NCBI RefSeq assembly: GCF_003626535.1
Contig: NZ_RBAL01000003.1
Location: 186,001 to 250,000, forward strand
Direction of reading: 5' to 3'
Length of the DNA stretch: 64,000 bases
Origin: Streptomyces hoynatensis
Lineage (GTDB): Bacteria; Actinomycetota; Actinomycetes; Streptomycetales; Streptomycetaceae
Positions within the stretch are counted from its first letter, which is position 1. Every line of letters starts with the position of its first letter. This document shows, in pieces, positions 19,467-28,059 of this stretch. Made by a program: the position numbers and the translations under genes. Below the pieces are notes generated by a model that ran no database searches, was not told the DNA's origin, and saw only the letters and a list, made by a program, of their open reading frames with translations.

Positions 19467-20963
19467 GTGGGGGAGAAGCTCGTAGCCGACCGGTTCGACC
19501 TGGCGGCCCGGCAGCGTTTCCGCGCCAGGCTCGACGCGTGTCTCCAGGCGCTGCGGCGGCTGCTGCGCGAGGAGCGCTTCGAAGGGCCGCGCGACCTCAT
19601 CGGCCTGGAGGTCGAACTCGCCATGGCGGATTCCGAGGGGGCGCCCCGAATGGTGAACGACGAAGTGCTCGCCAGAATGGCCACGAAAGACTTTCAGGCC
19701 GAGCTCGGACAATTCAACCTGGAACTCAATATGCCGCCCCGGCTTCTGGGGGGAACCGTCTTCGACGATCTGGCCGAAGAGCTCCGCATCGCGGTGGGAT
19801 ACGCGGACCGAATGGCCGCGGAATTCGGCGGGCGGCTGGTGATGACCGGCGTGCTCCCCACGGTGACCCCCGAGCAGATGGTGCCGGGCAGCCTCTCGCC
19901 CGACGACCGCTACACCCTGCTGAACGACCAGATCCTGGCGGCCAGGGGCGAGGCCATCACCCTGGACATCGCGGGCGCCGAGACCCTCACCCACTCCTTC
20001 GACTCGATCGCGGCCGAATCCGCCTGCACCTCGGTGCAGTTCCACCTGCAGGTCACCCCGGCCGGGTTCGCCGCCACCTGGAACGCGGCCCAGGCGGCCA
20101 CCGCCGCCCAGGTGGCCGCAGGCGCGAACGCCCCCTTCGTCTTCGGGCGCGAACTGTGGCACGAGTCACGCCCGCCGTTCTTCCTGCAGGCCACCGACAG
20201 CCGCCCGCCCGAGTTCGCGGCCCAGGGCGTGCGCCCGCGCACCTGGTTCGGCGAGCGCTGGATCGACTCGGCCGATTCCCTCTTCGAGGAGAACAACCGC
20301 TGGTTCCCGGCCCTGCTGCCGCACTGCGCCGAGGAGGACCCGCTCGCCGTGCTGGACGCCGGCGGCATCCCCGCCCTGGCCGAGCTCTCCCTGCACAACG
20401 GCACGGTCTACCGCTGGAACCGCCCGGTCTACGACGTGGCCGGCGGGGTCCCGCACCTGCGCGTGGAGAACCGCGTCCTGTCCACCGGCCCCACCGTCAC
20501 CGACACCGTGGCCAACGCCGCCTTCTACTACGGCCTGGTCAGGGCGCTGGCCGCGCAGCCGCGCCCGGTGTGGAACACGCTGCCCTTCGAGGTGGCCGAG
20601 GCCAACTTCCACGCGGCCTGCCGGTACGGCATCGAGGCCGAGCTGAGCTGGCCCGCGGGCGAGGGCGCGGGCGGCCTGGACCGGCTGCCCGCCCACCACC
20701 TGATACGCGAGCGGCTGCTGCCGCTGGCCGAGGAGGGCCTCGCGGCCCTCGGGGTGGCCGTCGCCGACCGCGTCCGCTACCTCGGAGTCATCGAGGAGAG
20801 GTGCCGCCGCCGCATCACGGGAGCGGGCTGGCAGACTCGGTTCTACCACCAGGCGGTGGCGAACGGAGCGGACCGGGCGACCGCCCTGCGGGAGCTCGTC
20901 CGGCGGTACTGCGAACTGGCGCGGACGGACGCTCCCGTGCACAGCTGGCCGACGGGGGCGTGA
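19467..20963 (+). CDS. Glutamate-cysteine ligase family 2 (GCS2-type) carboxylate-amine ligase
   Basis: ATP-dependent carboxylate-amine ligase of 498 residues. The GCS2-type fold is suggested by LIGLEVELAMAD (metal/ATP glutamates), AELGQFNLELNMPPR, TSVQFHLQVTP and HNGTVYRWNRPVYD. Actinomycetes use mycothiol, so this is not expected to feed glutathione synthesis; a gamma-glutamyl product such as that of EgtA, or another amide, is possible. It is longer than the typical EgtA I know. The GTG at 19467 has GGAGGAGG six bases upstream, which decides it over the open frame back to 19233. It is followed 55 bp later by a CPBP protease on the same strand. Confidence 0.82.
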   Translation: MGEKLVADRFDLAARQRFRARLDACLQALRRLLREERFEGPRDLIGLEVELAMADSEGAPRMVNDEVLARMATKDFQAELGQFNLELNMPPRLLGGTVFDDLAEELRIAVGYADRMAAEFGGRLVMTGVLPTVTPEQMVPGSLSPDDRYTLLNDQILAARGEAITLDIAGAETLTHSFDSIAAESACTSVQFHLQVTPAGFAATWNAAQAATAAQVAAGANAPFVFGRELWHESRPPFFLQATDSRPPEFAAQGVRPRTWFGERWIDSADSLFEENNRWFPALLPHCAEEDPLAVLDAGGIPALAELSLHNGTVYRWNRPVYDVAGGVPHLRVENRVLSTGPTVTDTVANAAFYYGLVRALAAQPRPVWNTLPFEVAEANFHAACRYGIEAELSWPAGEGAGGLDRLPAHHLIRERLLPLAEEGLAALGVAVADRVRYLGVIEERCRRRITGAGWQTRFYHQAVANGADRATALRELVRRYCELARTDAPVHSWPTGA

Positions 20964-21018
20964 GCCCACCGCCGCGCGCCGTGCCGGGAGCCCGCCCGGC
21001 GCGCGGACGGGAGACGGA

Positions 21019-21879
21019 GTGGGGCTGAAGCCGGACACCGGCGGCACGGCGGGCACGACGGCGGCGGGACGAGCCGCCGCGGCGGGCGAGGCGGGGGCGC
21101 CGCTCCCGGCGCGGATGCTGCGGCACGAGGTGCTGCTCGTGCTCGCCCTGTCGCTCGGCGCGAGCGCCGTCAGCTCCCTCATCGACTTCGCGGGCGTGCT
21201 CACCAGGCCGGGAGGGCTCGGCGACTCCACCGCCACCCTCAACGGCTCCCACGCCCCCGACCGCCCCTGGCTCGACCTGGCCTGGCAGCTGTTCGGCATC
21301 GCCACCGCCCTGGTTCCGGTCGCCCTGGTGGCGCACCTGCTGCTGCGCGAGCGGCCGGCGCGCGGCGCCCTCGCGGGGCCGGGACTGCGGGCGCTGGGCT
21401 TCGACGCCCGCAGGCCCGCCTTCGACCTCGGCTGGGGCGCCGCCCTGGCGGCCGCGATGGGCGGCAGCGGCCTGCTGCTCTACCTCGGCGCGCACGCGGC
21501 GGGCGCCAGCCTGACGGTGGTGCCCGAGGCGCTGCCCGACGTCTGGTGGAAGATCCCGGTGCTGGTGGCCTCCGCGGTGCAGAACGCCGTCCTGGAGGAG
21601 GTCGTGGTCGTCGGCTACCTGCTGCGCCGCCTGGACCAGCTGGGCTGGCACCCGCACCGCGCGCTGCTCGCCTCCGCCCTGCTGCGCGGCTCGTACCACC
21701 TCTACCAGGGGCTCGGCGGCTTCTTCGGCAACGCGGCGATGGGCCTCATCTTCGGCTGGTGCTACCGCAGGTGGGGGCGCGTCATGCCGCTGGCCGTCGC
21801 GCACGCCCTGATCGACACCGTCGCGTTCGTCGGCTACGCGCTGCTCGCAGGGCACGTGGACTGGCTCCCCACCGCCTGA
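21019..21879 (+). CDS. CPBP family intramembrane metalloprotease
   Basis: A 286-residue polytopic membrane protein of the CAAX protease/bacteriocin-processing family. The catalytic motifs are present as LEEVVVVGYLLRRL (the usual EExxxR arginine is Val here), LRGSYHLYQG (second His) and AHALIDTVAFV (third motif). Hydrophobic spans occur around residues 35-60, 90-108, 135-160, 175-195, 225-245 and 255-275. The GTG at 21019 follows GGAGACGGA. Substrates of bacterial CPBP proteins are mostly unknown. It may be cotranscribed with the ligase gene upstream. Confidence 0.88.
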   Translation: MGLKPDTGGTAGTTAAGRAAAAGEAGAPLPARMLRHEVLLVLALSLGASAVSSLIDFAGVLTRPGGLGDSTATLNGSHAPDRPWLDLAWQLFGIATALVPVALVAHLLLRERPARGALAGPGLRALGFDARRPAFDLGWGAALAAAMGGSGLLLYLGAHAAGASLTVVPEALPDVWWKIPVLVASAVQNAVLEEVVVVGYLLRRLDQLGWHPHRALLASALLRGSYHLYQGLGGFFGNAAMGLIFGWCYRRWGRVMPLAVAHALIDTVAFVGYALLAGHVDWLPTA

Positions 21880-21952
21880 GGCCGCGGCGGGCGGGCGGCC
21901 GCACGCCCGTGGGGCCGGCGCCCGGCGCGGCACCGGCCTCCACGAGGCGGCC

Positions 21953-22648
21953 TCACTCCTCGGGGCCGCTGCCCTCCACGAGCGCCACCGCGTCGATGGT
22001 GCCGCCCCCGCAGACCTGGCCGAAGTCCCACTCGGCGCTGGAGAAGTCCTGCTCGTCCGGGGCGATCACCGCCAGGCTCGCCGGCTCGGTGCCGCAGGTG
22101 CCGTCGGGGGCGTCCTGGTCCCCGGCCACCACGGTCCAGTGCAGCCGGCTCCACACGCTGTCGCCCGGGGCGACGGTGATCTGGTGGGACTCCTCGGAGC
22201 GGTCGCGGATCGTCTCGGTCTGGATCGGGTTGTCGTCCGCGTCCAGGAGCATGAGGCCGGGCCAGCCCTGGGTGCGGCAGGAGCCGTCCGAGACGTTGGT
22301 GAGCACCAGCGCGGCGTAGCGCTGGCCCGCGCCCGAGTCGAGCGGGTTCAGCGAGGGGGACAGCGCCTCCGCCGTGCACCAGGGGATCTCCCCCTGCGCC
22401 GCGGCGTTGCCGGTGTCGGAGTCCTCGTCGTTCGCGTCGTCCGAGCCGGAGTCCCCGTCGTCCGCGTCGCCGGCATCCGAGGAGTCGCCCGCGTCGCCGT
22501 CGGCGCTCTGCCCGCCGGAGTCCTGATCCTGCGCCGAGGAGTCACTCCCCGAGTCCGAGTCCCCGGAGTCGGAGCAACCGCCCGCGAACAGCACGGCGAG
22601 AACGGTCAGGGAGGTGAGCGCGGCGGAGCGCCTGCGGTACGAAGACAT
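21953..22648 (-). CDS. DUF4232 secreted lipoprotein
   Basis: A 231-residue lipoprotein. The ATG ending at 22648 begins MSSYRRRSAALTSLTVLAV and runs into the lipobox LFAGGC, so the mature protein is lipid-anchored at that Cys. A long Ser/Asp/Gly linker of about 60 residues (DSGSDSSAQDQDSGG type) follows. The C-terminal DUF4232 domain starts near WCTAEALSPSLNPLD and has paired cysteines (SCRTQGWPG, TCGTEPASL). Its function is unknown; the family is common on streptomycete surfaces. GAGGGATACCG precedes the ATG. It converges with the CPBP gene. Confidence 0.88.
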   Translation of the reverse strand: MSSYRRRSAALTSLTVLAVLFAGGCSDSGDSDSGSDSSAQDQDSGGQSADGDAGDSSDAGDADDGDSGSDDANDEDSDTGNAAAQGEIPWCTAEALSPSLNPLDSGAGQRYAALVLTNVSDGSCRTQGWPGLMLLDADDNPIQTETIRDRSEESHQITVAPGDSVWSRLHWTVVAGDQDAPDGTCGTEPASLAVIAPDEQDFSSAEWDFGQVCGGGTIDAVALVEGSGPEE

Positions 22649-22735
22649 CGGTATCCCTCGGTCGTGTCTCTGGCACGGATCTTCGCTGCACGGGTACATG
22701 GCTGGGACGTCACCGGCGGCCCCGTGGTTCCGCCG

Positions 22736-23428
22736 TCAGGGCCTCGCATACCCCGTCAGGTAGCCGGGAACCTGCGGGTCGCCGGCCTCTTCCGCGGCCC
22801 GCGGCGGGCCGTAGGCGAGGCGGACCGGCAGCACGCCGCGCCAGTGCGGCAGGCCGAGGTCCTCCGGGTCGTCCTTCGGGCCGCCGCGGCGCACCTTGGC
22901 GGAGACCTCGGCCAGGTCGAGCGCGAGGATCGCGGTGGCGGCCAGTTCCCTGGCCGCGGCGGGCCGGCAGTCGGCCGAGCGGCCGGGGATCACCTGGTCG
23001 ACCACGGCGTCGAACGCCCGCCGCTTCTCGTCCTCCGCGGTGACCGGCCGGGCGGTGCCGCGTACCACGACGGAGCGGTAGTTGACGGAGTGGTGGAAGG
23101 CGGAGGCGGCCAGCACCAGGCCGTCCACGTGCGTGACGGTCAGGCAGACCGGCAGGCCGCCGTCCCGCGCCGGGCGCAGGTAGCCGGCGCCGGTGGAGCC
23201 GTGCAGGTAGAGCCGTTCGCCGAGCCTCGCGTAGAGCGTGGGCAGCACGACGGGCTCGCCCTCCCTGACGAAGCCGAGGTGGCACAGGTAGCCCTCGTCG
23301 AGGATGGCGTGCACCAGCTCGCGGTCGTAGGACACCCGCTCGCGGGCCCTGGTGGGGGTGGTCCTCGGGGTCGCGGGGTACGCCGCGGGTCCCGTGGCGG
23401 GCCCGGGCGCGGACTCGGTGGTGCTCAT
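22736..23428 (-). CDS. Pyridoxamine 5'-phosphate oxidase family flavoprotein
   Basis: A 230-residue FMN-binding split-barrel protein: residues about 35-170 show ILDEGYLCHLGFVREGEPVV, LYLHGSTGAGYLR and SVNYRSVVVRGTARPV, as in PNPOx-like 5-nitroimidazole/FMN-binding proteins. A C-terminal region (KDDPEDLGLPHWRGVLPV) is usual in the actinomycete subgroup. GAAGGAG precedes the ATG. It is divergent from a MocR regulator across 112 bp with a quasi-palindrome, a common pairing for vitamin B6-linked enzymes, so regulation by that MocR protein is likely. The true substrate is unknown. Confidence 0.85.
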   Translation of the reverse strand: MSTTESAPGPATGPAAYPATPRTTPTRARERVSYDRELVHAILDEGYLCHLGFVREGEPVVLPTLYARLGERLYLHGSTGAGYLRPARDGGLPVCLTVTHVDGLVLAASAFHHSVNYRSVVVRGTARPVTAEDEKRRAFDAVVDQVIPGRSADCRPAAARELAATAILALDLAEVSAKVRRGGPKDDPEDLGLPHWRGVLPVRLAYGPPRAAEEAGDPQVPGYLTGYARP

Positions 23429-23521
23429 GGCCTTCTCCTTCGCTGCCGCCCGGCGCGCGGGCGCCGGGTCGCCCGGGCGCGTGCGCTCCCCGGCACCCGG
23501 CGCTTGCGCGCCGCATTTGTA

Positions 23522-23547
23522 CTAGTGCAAAATATGTTTTGTGCTAG
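23522..23547. promoter_or_regulatory. AT-rich quasi-palindrome CTAGTGCAAAA-TATG-TTTTGTGCTAG
   Basis: Two 11-bp arms match except for two central bases (CA versus TG) and overlap the GTG start of the MocR gene. It is the only AT-rich patch in the divergent gap, so it probably contains promoter elements and the MocR operator. Confidence 0.5.
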
Positions 23548-24881
23548 GAGGATATCGAATCGAGGGGCAGGGCGCAGCCGAGATTGCCGCCAGCGTCGAA
23601 CAGGGGATCGGCGCGGGCCTGCTGCGTCCCGGGCAGGCGCTGCCCCCGCTGCGGGAGCTGGCCGCGGAGCTTGCCGTCAACCCGAACACCGTGGCCGCCG
23701 CCTACCGCATCCTGCGCGAGCGCGGGGTCATCGAGACCGCGGGCCGCCGCGGCAGCCGGGTCCGGGCCCGCCCGGCCAGCGCCCCGCGCGACCTCCTCGG
23801 CGTCGAGGTGCCCCAAGGGGCCCGCGACCTCTCCCAGGGGAACCCCGACCCGGCCCTGCTGCCCCCGCTCGGCCCGGCCCTGGCCGCCGCCGCGGCCCGC
23901 GCCGCCCGGCGGCCCACCCTCTACGGCTGCCCGCCCGTCTCGCCCCGGCTCGCCGAGGCGGCCAGGGCCGGCCTCGACCGCGACGGGGTGCCCGCGGGGC
24001 CGGTCGCCGTCAGCTCCGGCTCCCTCGACTGCGTGGAGCGGGTCCTGACCGCCTGGCTGCGGCCGGGCGACGCCGTCGCCGTCGAAGACCCCGGCTGGGG
24101 CAGCCTCCTCGACCTGCTGCCCGCCCTCGGCCTGCGCACCGTCCCCGTCGCCGTGGACGACGAGGGCCCGCTGCCGGAACCCGCCGAGGAGGCCCTGCAC
24201 CGGGGCGCCCGCGCCCTGATCGTCACCGCACGGGCGCAGAACCCGACGGGCGCCGCCGTCTCCGCGGCCAGGGCCGCCCGGCTGCGCGCGGTGCTCGCCG
24301 CCCACCCCGACACGCTGCTGATCGAGGACGACCACGGGCACGGCATCGTCGACCCCGCCGAGGTCCCCCTGCACCCGCTGGCCGGGCACACCGGCCGCTG
24401 GGCGCTGGTCCGCTCCGCCGCCAAGGCCTACGGCCCCGACCTGCGCCTGGCCGTGTGGACCGGGGACCGGGTCACCGTGGACCGGGCGCTGGGACGGCAG
24501 CGGCTCGGCCCCGGCTGGGTCAGCCACCTCCTCCAGGAGGCCGTCGCCGAGCTGTGGCGCAGCCGCGCCGTGGACACCCCCGCGGTCGCCGGCTCCTACG
24601 GCGCGCGCCGGAACGCCCTGCTCGCGGCGCTCGCCGCGCGCGGCATCCCGGCCCACGGCCGCAGCGGGATGAACGTCTGGGTGCCCGTCCCCGACGAGAC
24701 GGCGGCCGTCGCCCGCCTGCTCCAGGCCGGCTGGGGAGCGGCGCCGGGGGCGCGCTTCCGGCTGTCCGCGCCGCCCGGCGTGCGCCTGACCGTCTCCCCG
24801 CTGACCGCCGGCGACATCCCGCCCCTCGCCGAGGCCGCCGCCGCCGCCGCGCGGCCGGGACCCGCCCGCCGCTACGTCTGA
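23541..24881 (+). CDS. MocR-type regulator: GntR winged helix fused to aminotransferase class I
   Basis: PLP-binding transcription factor of 446 residues. The N-terminal winged helix (about 10-75) has LRPGQALPPLRELAAELAVN and TVAAAYRILRERGVIETAGR. The aminotransferase-like domain (about 95-440) has ARAQNPTGAAVS, LLIEDDHGHGIVD and the PLP lysine in SAAKAYGPDLRL. The GTG at 23541 leaves almost no residues before the DNA-binding domain and no ribosome site is seen, so a leaderless mRNA is likely. It probably controls the divergent flavoprotein and itself through the overlapping quasi-palindrome. Confidence 0.9.
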   Translation: MLGGYRIEGQGAAEIAASVEQGIGAGLLRPGQALPPLRELAAELAVNPNTVAAAYRILRERGVIETAGRRGSRVRARPASAPRDLLGVEVPQGARDLSQGNPDPALLPPLGPALAAAAARAARRPTLYGCPPVSPRLAEAARAGLDRDGVPAGPVAVSSGSLDCVERVLTAWLRPGDAVAVEDPGWGSLLDLLPALGLRTVPVAVDDEGPLPEPAEEALHRGARALIVTARAQNPTGAAVSAARAARLRAVLAAHPDTLLIEDDHGHGIVDPAEVPLHPLAGHTGRWALVRSAAKAYGPDLRLAVWTGDRVTVDRALGRQRLGPGWVSHLLQEAVAELWRSRAVDTPAVAGSYGARRNALLAALAARGIPAHGRSGMNVWVPVPDETAAVARLLQAGWGAAPGARFRLSAPPGVRLTVSPLTAGDIPPLAEAAAAAARPGPARRYV

Positions 24882-25041
24882 GGAACGGGCCCGGCACCTC
24901 CGAGGGCGGTCCCGCCGGCCGCCGGGCCCGCACGGCGGCCACACGGCAGCCGGTCGCCAATAGACGCTTTTGCGGGCGCATCGGCCCGATCGTTCACGGC
25001 ATCAGGGAAATGCCGGCGGCGTGGAAAACCGTCTTTCACGA

Positions 25042-25067
25042 GGGTTGGGATTCGTGCGACGGGGTAC
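25042..25067 (+). promoter_or_regulatory. Possible SigB-type promoter GGGT-N16-GGGTAC
   Basis: GGGT (25042-25045) and GGGTAC (25062-25067) fit the loose streptomycete SigB-like pattern GNNT-N14-16-GGGTAC. It precedes the small ORF at 25123 and could serve the MACPF-like gene too. Confidence 0.3.
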
Positions 25068-25122
25068 CCGGCCGCGGGCTCGAATTCGTATGCGACTGTC
25101 AACCGTCTGGGCAGGAGAGGAC

Positions 25123-25221
25123 GTGGCGGCGATCAATCCATTCGCGGTTGATCCGGAGCGAGCCAGGACCCGGGGGCTCGCGCAGCCGGATTTCACGACG
25201 CCGGCGATCCTGGCCTTCTGA
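25123..25221 (+). CDS. Small ORF, 32 residues, upstream of MACPF-like gene
   Basis: GTG at 25123 follows AGGAGAGGAC, a good ribosome site, and opens a 32-codon frame ending TGA at 25219-25221. The peptide begins AAINPFAVDPERARTRGLAQ and ends PDFTTPAILAF; it has no cysteine and no signal peptide. A longer in-frame start (ATG at 25090) lacks a ribosome site. The hydrophobic/aromatic tail and the position 119 bp before an unusual gene make a leader peptide, a precursor peptide or a small partner protein possible. None of these is shown by the sequence. Confidence 0.4.
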   Translation: MAAINPFAVDPERARTRGLAQPDFTTPAILAF

Positions 25222-25340
25222 CTCCGCCGCCTGATTCGCCGGAGGTCTCTCCCCCAAGCGATCCATGCCGGCCGAGACGACGTCACTCGGAGTCCGGCGA
25301 TGCGGCTGCCGCGGCCGGGGATCGAGGACGAGTCCGGACG

Positions 25341-26801
25341 ATGAACGGAAAGAGCACGCCCCCTCAGGGGGTCGTGGGCTGGGAGACCATCGTGGTTCTG
25401 AAACAGGAAGAGGTTCCGATCCGCAACGGATACGACATAGGCATAGGCGTGGCCATGGCCACCGGGAGCCCCATGGCGCTGGGCGCGATCGGCGAGGTCA
25501 CACCGCCGCAGGTCGGCACGGGCGGCTCCGGCTCGTTTGTCTTCCGGCGCATCGAGACGACCCAGGACCTGGAGACCGAACTCGGTATCGGAGCGGATGT
25601 CTCGGCCGGTATCGGGTTGTTCAGCGCATCCGCCTCACTGGAATTCTCCAAGAAGTGCAAGGTTCAATCCAGTTCGCTCACGGTCCTGGTGTCGGCCGTG
25701 GAACGGCATGCGTTTCAACAGATGGACTCGCCGACCATGTCGGAAGCGGCAGGGAAGCTGACGGAGGAAGGAAAGCCGCTTGAAGAGAAGTTCGGCGAGT
25801 ATTTTGTGCGCGGAATCAACACGGGCGGGCGCTTCTTCGGGGTGGTGCGGATCGACACGAAGAGCGTGCAGTCCAAGATGGAGCTTCATGCGGCGCTCGA
25901 AGGCTCCTACGGGCCGGTGTCGGGCGAGGTCAGGGTCAACATATCCGAAGCGATGCGGAAGGCAGAGGCGCATGCCGACGCGTTCATTCTGCACGATGGC
26001 GGCCGTATCCAAACTCTTCCGCACAGCAATGATCCAGTCGAACTGACAAGCCAGCTTTACCAGGCGATGGACGAGTGGTCGGCGACCGTGAAAGAGGATC
26101 CGGTGCCGTTTACTGTGACGCTGGCGCCCTATTCCATTGCCCTGGGGCCGCCCCCGCCGAACATAGCCGACATCGAGAAGCAGCGGCGGGTGCTGTCGCG
26201 CTGTGCGATGCTGCGCTCGCAGATGACCGACATGCTCAACCTCGTGGAGTACGCTCTCGACCCCCGGCACGCCGATGAGTTCGAGTCGGCGCCGGACGGG
26301 CCCGACCTGGCGGCCCTGCGAGTCGCCCTCGTGAGCGATCTCGACGTCATTGAGGAGTCCGCTTCCTTCGCCATCGAGAACCTCAAAGAGGCGCGCGATC
26401 CCGAGACCTACATGCGGGACATCCGGGGGAACGCGGACTTTCGGCTGACCACTCTGCCTGCGAACATGCCGAAGCAGAAGGCCGTCAAGCCGTCGCCGGC
26501 GCCTGCGGCCAACGCCATGCCCAACCTCGTGGGGCAGCTGGCTCAACCGGTTCTCGATCTGCTTGCGTGCATCAATCTGGAGGACGTGGACCACTGCCTC
26601 AAGATGTTCGCCGACTCGGCGAAGGCGCTGGGTATCGATTCCCGGGCCTTGGGCGACTTCTTCTTCGTCGTCCTTCGCAGCGGCGTCAAGCCCGATATCC
26701 AGGGCGATCCCAACCGGACGGGTGCGCGGATCAAAGGGCAATTCCCTCCTCCCGGAATCCCGGTGGAACCGCTGACCGTCATGAGGATCGAGATCGAGTA
26801 G
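25341..26801 (+). CDS. MACPF/CDC-like protein candidate (pore-forming fold)
   Basis: A 486-residue protein without signal peptide. Residues 151-163 read FGEYFVRGINTGG, which keeps the spacing of the MACPF signature [YW]G[TS]H[FY]-x6-GG. As in that fold, a Gly/Ser/Ala-alternating stretch precedes it (LGIGADVSAGIGLFSASASL, 81-100) and a second alternating stretch follows (about 170-203), matching the two clusters that become membrane hairpins. The region 275-350 is helical (NIADIEKQRRVLSRCAMLRS). The C-terminus (400-486) has a second globular part. Codon use is visibly less GC-biased than in neighbours (TTT, TAT, ATA, CAA codons), which suggests transfer. The assignment is by pattern only. Toxin, immunity or developmental roles are all open. 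Confidence 0.6.
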   Translation: MNGKSTPPQGVVGWETIVVLKQEEVPIRNGYDIGIGVAMATGSPMALGAIGEVTPPQVGTGGSGSFVFRRIETTQDLETELGIGADVSAGIGLFSASASLEFSKKCKVQSSSLTVLVSAVERHAFQQMDSPTMSEAAGKLTEEGKPLEEKFGEYFVRGINTGGRFFGVVRIDTKSVQSKMELHAALEGSYGPVSGEVRVNISEAMRKAEAHADAFILHDGGRIQTLPHSNDPVELTSQLYQAMDEWSATVKEDPVPFTVTLAPYSIALGPPPPNIADIEKQRRVLSRCAMLRSQMTDMLNLVEYALDPRHADEFESAPDGPDLAALRVALVSDLDVIEESASFAIENLKEARDPETYMRDIRGNADFRLTTLPANMPKQKAVKPSPAPAANAMPNLVGQLAQPVLDLLACINLEDVDHCLKMFADSAKALGIDSRALGDFFFVVLRSGVKPDIQGDPNRTGARIKGQFPPPGIPVEPLTVMRIEIE

Positions 26802-26902
26802 CGCCCCCCTCGCATGTCGACCCTCGCCCTTGCCCGCGCGCCGCTCGATCCGGTCACGCGGCGGCGGCTGCACGCCGCGTTGCATCCGGCGGAGTCCGCA
26901 GG

Positions 26903-27298
26903 GGCGGCTACCTGGCCGGCCGCAGCCCCGGCTTCGGCCTCCTGCCCGGTGACACCGACGCCTACATCGCGTTACGCGACGCCTCGGTGCGCACGGCGGC
27001 GGACACCGTCGTCCCCGTGCGCCGGCGCGGCCGGCGGCGGCACATGTACTTCCAGGACGGCCCGTACGTCCGGCTGGACGAGGAGGCCGCCTCCGCCACC
27101 GTGATCGCCACGTACGGCAACGCCCCGCCGGCCGCGGTCCTCGCGCCCTACGGCGAGGGACGCGTCGCCGTGGTCGGGCCCCACCCGGAGGCCGACGCCG
27201 GCTGGTACGCCGATGCCGGCCTGACCAACCCGGACGGGGTCCGCTTCGACCTGGGCCACGATCTGGTCGAGGCGGCCATGGCCGGCGCCCGTTCCTGA
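26903..27298 (+). pseudogene. 3' remnant of a BPL_N/class I amidotransferase-like protein
   Basis: The frame reads GGYLAGRSPGFGLLPGDTDA, then MYFQDGPYVRLDEEA, LAPYGEGRVAVVGPHPEADA and AGLTNPDGVRFDLGHDLV, ending at TGA 27296-27298. This is the C-terminal half of actinomycete BPL_N-domain proteins; the N-terminal half with the nucleophile elbow is missing. Upstream, 26814-26902 encodes an unrelated stub (LDPVTRRRLHAALHP) in another frame. It lies directly after the MACPF-like gene, so the insertion of that region may have cut it. Confidence 0.6.
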
Positions 27299-27567
27299 CC
27301 CGGGCCCGGTGGGCCGAGCGACCTCTCCCCGCCCCGACCTCTCACCTTCGGCGCCCGGCACGGCCGATGACCACCGCCCGGAGCGGCGCCGGACAGGCCG
27401 CAGGGCGTGATCGGGGCCGCAGCCGCCGCGTTCCGGCCTCCGTGGTGGGCCCGGCGCAACTGACGCGGGCCGTCGGAGCGTCCATGGAGAGGGCGGGCCC
27501 TCCACGGCCGGCACGAGGTGAGGGGCGCGCCGACCCGACGGCGTGGAGTGAAGGAGGCGTGCCTGAC

Positions 27568-28059
27568 GTGTCGTGGAGACGGGCGATCACGTGGACGGTT
27601 GCGGCGGTGGGGGCCGCGCTTGTTGCGGTGGGGGCGAAGAGAGCGCTGAGCAACCGCTTCACGCCGGCGGGACCCTTCGCGCAGGCGGAGCGGGAACTGG
27701 ACAGGCGGGATCGGGTGTTGCGCGAGGAACACCCCGACACCACGGCGCTCCGGCACCGGGCCCACTACCTGAGCGAGATCGGGGACCTGGCCGGCGCCGT
27801 GGACGTCTCCGAGCAGTTGCTCGCCGCGCGGGTGCGGGCGCTGGGCGAAGACCACCCGCAGGTCCTCACCACGCGGCACAACCTGGCCAACCTGCGCGGC
27901 AGGGCGGGGGACGCGGCCGGTGCGGCCGAGGCGTTCGAACGGCTCGCGCTCGACATGGAACGGGTGCACGGAGCCGGCCACACGAACACCGTCGCCTCCC
28001 GGCGCGCCGCCGTCCGCTGGCGGGAGGAGGCGGAAGGCGGCAGCCGGGGCTCCGAGTGA
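27568..28059 (+). CDS. Small membrane-anchored TPR protein
   Basis: A 163-residue protein with one N-terminal hydrophobic segment (AITWTVAAVGAALVAVGA, residues 6-23) followed by about two and a half tetratricopeptide units of the NB-ARC-TPR kind (LREEHPDTTALRHRAHYLSE, ALGEDHPQVLTTRHNLANL, VHGAGHTNTVASRR). Such repeats mediate protein contacts; the partner is unknown. GTG at 27568 is chosen because GGAGG lies ten bases upstream and the frame then starts with SWRR before the membrane segment; the frame is open further up to 27367. The preceding 270 bp hold no gene. Confidence 0.7.
   Translation: MSWRRAITWTVAAVGAALVAVGAKRALSNRFTPAGPFAQAERELDRRDRVLREEHPDTTALRHRAHYLSEIGDLAGAVDVSEQLLAARVRALGEDHPQVLTTRHNLANLRGRAGDAAGAAEAFERLALDMERVHGAGHTNTVASRRAAVRWREEAEGGSRGSE

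Noticed and set aside
24970..25122. A longer form (83 codons) of the small ORF before the MACPF-like gene
   Set aside because: There is no ribosome site and the extra residues are Arg-rich and low complexity; the GTG at 25123 is better supported.
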